10,000 nt of DNA from Salpingoeca rosetta (lineage: Eukaryota; Opisthokonta; Choanoflagellata; Craspedida; Salpingoecidae): NCBI RefSeq assembly GCF_000188695.1, contig NW_004754920.1, positions 1,361,043-1,371,042 on the forward strand, written 5' to 3'. Shown here in pieces: positions 7,961 through 10,000 of the stretch (within the stretch, counting starts at the first letter, position 1; each line of letters starts with the position of its first letter). Both the position numbers and the translations under genes were made by a program. The notes beneath the pieces were generated by a model. That model was not told the origin of the DNA. It did no database searches and saw nothing but the letters and a program-made list of their open reading frames with translations.

Positions 7961-9995
7961 CATTCTCTTGTTTGGGCATTTCAAGACTCGTTGCAGGCGA
8001 CAGGATTGTTGTTCACAACCAGGTTTCGTTCACGTGCGTGCATGTGCGTGTCATTGCCACTGCAGGTGTTCAAGGACGGGCTGTCTCGTGTGGCGACGTC
8101 ATCGCAGAATCCATATCGCTACTTCTCCCGCAATGTACGCACTCACCCAGACTGACATCAATGAAGGAGGTGGTTGTTGTGTATTGTAGCTGCTTTATTC
8201 TTGTTTTGGCGGTGGTTGACACGCTACTACACCGCAAGCACCCACGTGTGCTCACACCTGCTCGATCGTGTTCTCATCCGTGTGTGCATACACTGAACAC
8301 GGTCGTTTTCACGTGTGCGCAACACAGGAGATCAAGGCTCTGTTTAAGCTGGAAGACACGTCCGTCTCCGAAACATTTGTGCAGCTGCAACAGCTCCACG
8401 GCAAGCAGGTGTGTGTGTGTGTGTGTGAATGTGAATGTGTGGTGTGGTTGTTGCTTGATTGGTTGGTGGGTTGATGTAGTTTGTATGAGTGCCCGTGAGT
8501 TTATTTGACACGTGTGAACTCAAATGACAATTCAGATTGACTCGAACGTACTGTGCTGCTCACCTTCCCTGTATCGAACTGCCTCTCCCGCCTCGATAAA
8601 TGCTCCCTTGTCCAGATTGATGATGAGGAGCTGGAGGCACACGTGCGGGCACTGCCGGCCACAGAGCTGTCTGCGACATCAAATCACGCATTGCTGTTCA
8701 GCAAAGCAAACCAGGACGAGGCTGTGGACCATTGTGATGCACACGGCGCCCGCACACGCGCAGCAGACAAAGGGGAGCGGCTGCGACGCGAGGGGCAGGA
8801 TGCAGGACAGCAGTCGCGAACACACGCACAACACAAGCACAAGCGCCGTGTGGCTCATGAATCTGATGATGATGGTGATGGTGATGGTGATGGTGATGGT
8901 GATGGTGATGGTGATGGTGATGGTGATGGTGACGCTGAAGATCACGGTGAAACACACGACGGACACGCCAGCAGCACCTTAGAATATGAGGATGAGGGCG
9001 AAAACGAAGAAGAAGAAGAGGAACGCAATCACCCAGGACAGCAAGATGATGAACAAGAAGCGGAATGCACAGGTGAAACGATGGAACAAGCGATGGACGA
9101 GGCAGATGTGGGCCTTTGCAGTGATGGCCATGATGAACATGCTGACAGCGATGGCTGTGCAGATGATGAAAACGCATTCGGCGACGCAGACAGTCCAGTC
9201 GTTGGCAGTGCCCACCGCCCCTCTCAATTGATTGTCACCTCAGAGGAGGAGGAAGAAGAAGGAGAAGGTGCGGCATCAAGACACGATGATAGCAGTGATG
9301 ATGGCGCTGACTATGACGATGCAATCAACTCCTTCACACACGATGAAAGGGATGAAGACGGTGATGAAGAACTCCACAACGACACTGCCGGTGATGGCGA
9401 TGACGAGGAGGAGGAGGAGGAGGAGGAGGAGGAGGAGGAGGAGGAGGAGGAGGAGGAGGAGGAGGAAGAAGACAGTCGTGGCGATGAGTGCTTCGGTGAT
9501 GAACATGGCAGTGTTGTGATGCCTGCGGCCACATCGTTTCTTGAAAAGTATCAGGGCGCGAGCATGATTGTCATGGATGACTCCTTTGGTCATGGCAGCG
9601 CTGGTGAGGACGACGATGAGGAGGAGGACGATGCAGAGTCATTCGACACATGCGCAAGCGATTTGGACATGGATGTTGCTGGTGCCAAGGAGGGTGATGC
9701 TGGTGATGTCGGCCGAAGCAGCGCTGCTGGTGTTGAGAACCAAGGTGACATGGAGGATTCCTTCTACACGGCCGACGAGCGTGATGATGAAGAGCACGGT
9801 GATGATTCTGCTGACTGTGAGGAGGTGTATGATCAGCACGATGGTGTTGGCACTCCGTCTGCACCGAGCAGCCCCGTCGCCCCGTTTGAGGTGCATGGCC
9901 GCATGTTTTCCTCGCCAGCGGCTTTTGTGATGTCACCACAGTCACGTGTGGACACAACAACCGCTCCAGTCTGTTCTCGTCACCAGTCAACCAAG
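3042..9995 (+). CDS. ERCC6L: SNF2-family DNA translocase, ERCC6L/PICH-like, 15 exons visible (3' end beyond window)
   Basis: Exons: 3042-3299, 3502-3723, 3937-4086, 4306-4359, 4514-4616, 4827-4907, 5177-5343, 5537-5609, 5816-6135, 6403-6893, 7117-7320, 7769-7853, 8066-8134, 8328-8408, 8616-9995. They sum to 3738 nt (1246 codons) with every junction phase-consistent. The ATG at 3042 is the first in frame, 15 bases after an in-frame TGA. Order of parts: TPR-like helices at about 48-97 across the exon 1/2 junction, as in [12 protein letters not shown] 133-140; Walker A DDMGLGKT 158-165; Walker B DEGH 261-264; SGTPIQN 289-295; FLRRE after 345; LCDHPRLL from 477; [17 protein letters not shown] from 675; VDRAYRIGQ 705-713; VFKDGLSR from 737; RYFSRN at 754-759; then an acidic tail. 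The [10 protein letters not shown] and LCDHPRLL linker and the post-helicase VFKD...RYFS region favour ERCC6L over CSB/ERCC6. PICH binds ultrafine anaphase bridges and stretched DNA at centromeres and uses ATP to translocate on duplex DNA. That role is from family knowledge. Confidence 0.93.
3369..3479 (+). repeat. CA-rich repeat in ERCC6L intron 1
   Basis: CACACA runs alternate with AAGTACT and CACTCACAAC words. ACACAAGTACT appears at about 3386 and 3419, so part is a tandem copy. This intron has CA, not TG, on the sense strand. Confidence 0.9.
4087..4183 (+). repeat. (GTGTT)n pentanucleotide array beginning at the splice donor of intron 3
   Basis: About 95 bases of GTTGT/GTGTT pentamers with scattered C and A substitutions (GTGTC, GTATT). 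The donor GTGTGT at 4087 is its first unit. This is a different motif from the dinucleotide arrays in neighbouring introns. Confidence 0.93.
4380..4433 (+). repeat. CA-rich tract in ERCC6L intron 4
   Basis: An interrupted CACA/GCACAC tract in the middle of a 154-bp intron, with CA on the sense strand, as in intron 1. Confidence 0.8.
4617..4736 (+). repeat. TG-rich repeat beginning at donor of ERCC6L intron 5
   Basis: The tract runs from the GTGTGT donor at 4617 for about 120 bases. Interruptions are GTACGTG, GTGCGTGC, GTGAGTG and GTATGTATG. The 3' 90 bases of the intron are unique and end TTGTAG. Confidence 0.93.
5038..5073 (+). repeat. (GGT)n trinucleotide run in ERCC6L intron 6
   Basis: Eleven or twelve uninterrupted GGT units sit in the middle of intron 6. 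Read as codons it would give poly-Val, poly-Gly or poly-Trp, but it lies between a supported donor (4908) and acceptor (5176) and is non-coding. G-rich on the sense strand. Confidence 0.93.
5610..5739 (+). repeat. TG-rich repeat beginning at donor of ERCC6L intron 8
   Basis: TG runs interrupted by TTTGGCTG words: GTGTTTGGCTGTGTG near 5616 and GTATTTGGCTGTGTG near 5653, about 37 bases apart, which suggests block copying. A further GTAGCTGTCGTG/GTGGCTGTCGTG pair lies at about 5699 and 5736. Confidence 0.9.
6136..6402 (+). repeat. ERCC6L intron 9 with TG-rich 5' half and CA-rich 3' half
   Basis: The first 110 bases are T/G-rich (TTTGTGTTTGTGGTGTG, TGTTGTGTTGTGTC). From 6246 a (CA)n run and scattered CACA words follow. 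The two halves are complementary in character and could pair in the pre-mRNA. The donor is GTCTGC and the acceptor TGCAG. Confidence 0.75.
6894..7007 (+). repeat. TG-rich repeat beginning at donor of ERCC6L intron 10
   Basis: The tract starts with the GTGCGT donor at 6894. GATGTGTGTGCGTGCG near 6915 and GATGTGTGTGCGTGTG near 6969 are near-copies about 54 bases apart. Confidence 0.9.
7342..7634 (+). repeat. 134-bp tandem duplication plus (GT)n tail in ERCC6L intron 11
   Basis: Copy 1 is about 7342-7475 and copy 2 about 7476-7609. Landmarks repeat at exactly 134 bases: GATGCGAGTGACTGCAGCAG at 7361 and 7495, AGTAAGAGAG at 7411 and 7545, CGAGTGAGTGAGAGAAAGAG at 7441 and 7575. Each copy contains its own (GA)n, (GT)n and (GTGA)n sub-repeats. 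A pure (GT)n run follows to 7634. Confidence 0.96.
7854..8065 (+). other. GC-AG intron (ERCC6L intron 12)
   Basis: The exon ends ...RKQ at CAG (7851-7853), followed by GCGAGT, and the next exon starts GTG TTC AAG (VFKDGLSR) after TGCAG at 8061-8065. Only the GC donor keeps the frame. The nearest GT (7858) would add four bases and shift it. CAG before the cut and GAGT after it fit the strong context that GC donors need. The intron carries a (GT)n run at about 7919-7957. Confidence 0.88.
7919..7957 (+). repeat. (GT)n microsatellite in ERCC6L intron 12
   Basis: About 36 bases of almost pure GT repeat in the middle of the GC-AG intron. Here the repeat does not touch the splice donor. Confidence 0.95.
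8409..8442 (+). repeat. Short TG repeat at donor of ERCC6L intron 14
   Basis: GTGTGTGTGTGTGTGT starts exactly at the donor after CAG (8406-8408) and ends in GAATGTGAATGTG. This is a small example of the donor-anchored pattern. Confidence 0.9.
8874..8933 (+). repeat. (GGTGAT)10 coding hexanucleotide repeat
   Basis: Ten GGT-GAT (last GGT-GAC) units encode Gly-Asp dipeptides inside exon 15. The near-perfect nucleotide identity points to recent slippage, and the frame is kept because the unit is six bases. Confidence 0.95.
9405..9470 (+). repeat. (GAG)20 + GAA2 coding repeat, poly-glutamate
   Basis: Sixty-six bases encode 22 consecutive Glu residues, almost all GAG. Purine-only on the sense strand. 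Elsewhere in the exon Glu uses both GAG and GAA, so the purity suggests slippage expansion. Confidence 0.95.
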
Positions 9996-10000
9996 GTAAA

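Larger units (their letters stand above)
8616..9995 (+). other. ERCC6L exon 15: 460-codon acidic tail with GD and E runs
   Basis: One open frame from the CAG acceptor (8613-8615) to a probable donor at 9996 (AAG followed by GTAAA, cut by the window edge), residues 787-1246. It starts [19 protein letters not shown] basic stretch ([10 protein letters not shown]) follows, then D3 and ten GD dipeptides (870-892), several D/E clusters, and 22 consecutive glutamates (about 1050-1071). Three short SF elements in acidic context follow: DDSF at 1107-1110, ESF at 1127-1129 and EDSF at 1166-1169. Near the end are two S-S-P sequences (codons at 9867-9875 and 9909-9917) with GRMFSSP between FEVH and AAF. 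Human PICH also has a long disordered acidic C-terminal tail. Correspondence of GRMFSSP to the human GRFFSS segment is my inference. The human C-terminal TPR is not seen and may lie in later exons. Confidence 0.88.

Noticed and set aside
8679..9593. Minus-strand and alternate-frame open frames opposite exon 15 (poly-Ile-Thr, poly-His, poly-Leu, poly-Ser)
   Set aside because: They are shadows of the GGTGAT and GAG repeats and lack any non-repetitive protein signature. The frame-consistent acidic ERCC6L tail explains the DNA.

Overview
The window is nuclear DNA from an intron-rich eukaryote. Three protein-coding genes can be rebuilt exon by exon, and all 20 complete introns join in the correct reading phase. 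Nineteen introns are GT-AG and one is GC-AG. Exons are GC-moderate, and most introns are filled with TG-rich (or CA-rich) simple repeats. An unusually intron-dense genome that keeps metazoan-like orthologues suggests a unicellular holozoan such as a choanoflagellate (Salpingoeca-like). That assignment is inference, not proof.

Layout. Positions 1-725 (+) hold the last three exons of a p32/MAM33/C1QBP-family mitochondrial matrix protein. Positions 726-1218 are a gene-free tail-to-tail spacer. Positions 1219-2802 (-) hold a complete five-exon translin gene of 222 residues. Positions 2803-3041 are a short divergent spacer that probably carries promoters for both neighbours. From 3042 to the right edge (+) lies a SNF2-family ATPase of the ERCC6L/PICH type: fifteen exons and 1246 codons, with a probable donor site cutting off the next intron at 9996. 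Its last visible exon (8616-9995) is one uninterrupted 460-codon reading frame encoding a very acidic tail.

The three genes have no obvious shared pathway: mitochondrial p32, the translin half of the C3PO RNase complex, and a mitotic DNA translocase. Their adjacency is probably incidental, apart from the possible shared promoter of translin and ERCC6L.

The least ordinary material is the introns. TG repeats lie on the sense strand of all three genes whichever way they point, and they often begin exactly at the splice donor (GTGTGT). Three ERCC6L introns carry the complementary CA repeats instead. One intron contains a near-exact 134-bp tandem duplication. I see no mobile element, CRISPR array, tRNA or rRNA, and no clearly new multi-gene system.
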